Origin: JACZWL01 sp046756445
GTDB taxonomy: Bacteria > Pseudomonadota > Gammaproteobacteria > Steroidobacterales > Woeseiaceae
Direction of reading: 5' to 3'
Assembly (NCBI GenBank): GCA_046756445.1
Contig: JBHHWI010000037.1
Location: 1 to 24,749, forward strand
Length of the DNA: 24,749 nucleotides
The notes beneath the pieces are model-generated. The model searched no databases. It worked only from the letters and a program-made list of their open reading frames with translations, and was not told the origin of the DNA. Position numbers and translations under genes: made by a program. The first letter of the stretch is position 1. Every line of letters begins with the position of its first letter. This document shows, in pieces, positions 24,696 to 24,749 of the stretch.

Positions 24696-24717
24696 TCTCG
24701 TGCAATCTTCGGGCTAG
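24696..24717 (-). repeat. Right 22-bp inverted repeat arm
   Basis: This arm is the perfect reverse-complement partner of 24471-24492. Its outer end overlaps by one base the start of a separate GC-rich stem at 24717-24746. Confidence 0.9.
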
Positions 24718-24749
24718 GCCCGGCGCAGAATTCCGCCAACCGGGCCACG

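Larger units (their letters stand above)
24471..24717. mobile_element. Candidate MITE-like element with 22-bp inverted repeats
   Basis: Bases 24471-24492 (beginning CTAGCCCGAAGATTGC) are the perfect reverse complement of 24696-24717. The arms enclose 203 bases with no plausible gene but with an internal perfect 9-bp hairpin (GAGCCATAG/CTATGGCTC, 24544-24565). Short non-coding segments bounded by perfect inverted repeats are typical of MITEs. Each end carries CTAG, which is palindromic, so it could be a 4-base target duplication or part of the repeat. No transposase is in view, so the parent family is unknown, and a large RNA stem is an alternative reading. Confidence 0.55.
24284..24749. other. 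466-bp region upstream of receptor 3
   Basis: No convincing gene is present. From the receptor start rightwards it holds a leader of about 117 bases, the promoter at 24408-24436, a 13-base dyad ATTTGttgCAAAT (24452-24464), and the inverted-repeat element at 24471-24717. A 7-bp GC-rich stem (24717-24723 with 24740-24746) at the window edge could belong to the end of an upstream gene. The 66-codon frame inside shows no recognisable protein features. Confidence 0.7.

Noticed and set aside
1..24749. CRISPR array or phage/defence island
   Set aside because: No regularly spaced repeats, nucleases, integrases, phage structural genes or toxin-antitoxin pairs were seen on either strand.

Overview
The window looks like a chromosomal stretch from a free-living, GC-rich gammaproteobacterium. 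The evidence is the plsY-birA-coaX-SPOR-tRNA-Thr order, three TonB-dependent outer-membrane receptors with signal peptides, and dense minus-strand operons with 4-base stop/start overlaps. A marine Woeseia-like lineage is a guess from general gene style; nothing in the sequence proves it. Almost every gene is on the minus strand. The exceptions are a lipid kinase and a two-gene membrane/TPR pair.

Layout, left to right. (1) 1-253: tRNA-Thr(UGU) with its terminator, plus a second partial copy of the tRNA 3' end and terminator at the window edge. (2) 305-3232: a tightly overlapping operon plsY > birA (no DNA-binding domain) > coaX > SPOR protein. (3) 3307-4215: a YegS-type lipid kinase, divergent from plsY. 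(4) 4201-6914: an M61 peptidase followed by an EamA transporter. (5) 6960-9817: CtlX-like citrulline hydrolase > band-7/SPFH membrane protein > ArgZ/DDAH-like arginine hydrolase. Both hydrolases would produce ornithine. (6) 9833-11080: unknown four-helix membrane protein and a membrane-anchored TPR protein. (7) 11087-13173: formyltransferase > YfcG-like GST > second GST. (8) 13238-24283: TonB receptor 3 > TonB receptor 2 > lipoprotein amidohydrolase > CstA-type transporter > TonB receptor 1. (9) 24284-24749: promoter region of receptor 3 and a 247-bp segment bounded by perfect 22-bp inverted repeats.

Functionally, the right half reads as a nutrient-capture locus. Outer-membrane receptors could admit a substrate, a surface- or periplasm-facing amidohydrolase could cleave an amide bond, and a CstA-type permease could take up the product. 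Receptors 1 and 3 are clear paralogues, while receptor 2 is of a different type. The M61 peptidase and the two arginine/citrulline hydrolases would fit a peptide- and amino-acid-scavenging lifestyle, but no substrate can be read from sequence.

No CRISPR array, phage gene, transposase or obviously new defence system was found. The most unusual items are the inverted-repeat element, the tRNA-end duplication, the three same-strand gene junctions with a strong terminator immediately before the next start codon, and the paired ornithine-forming hydrolases around a band-7 protein.
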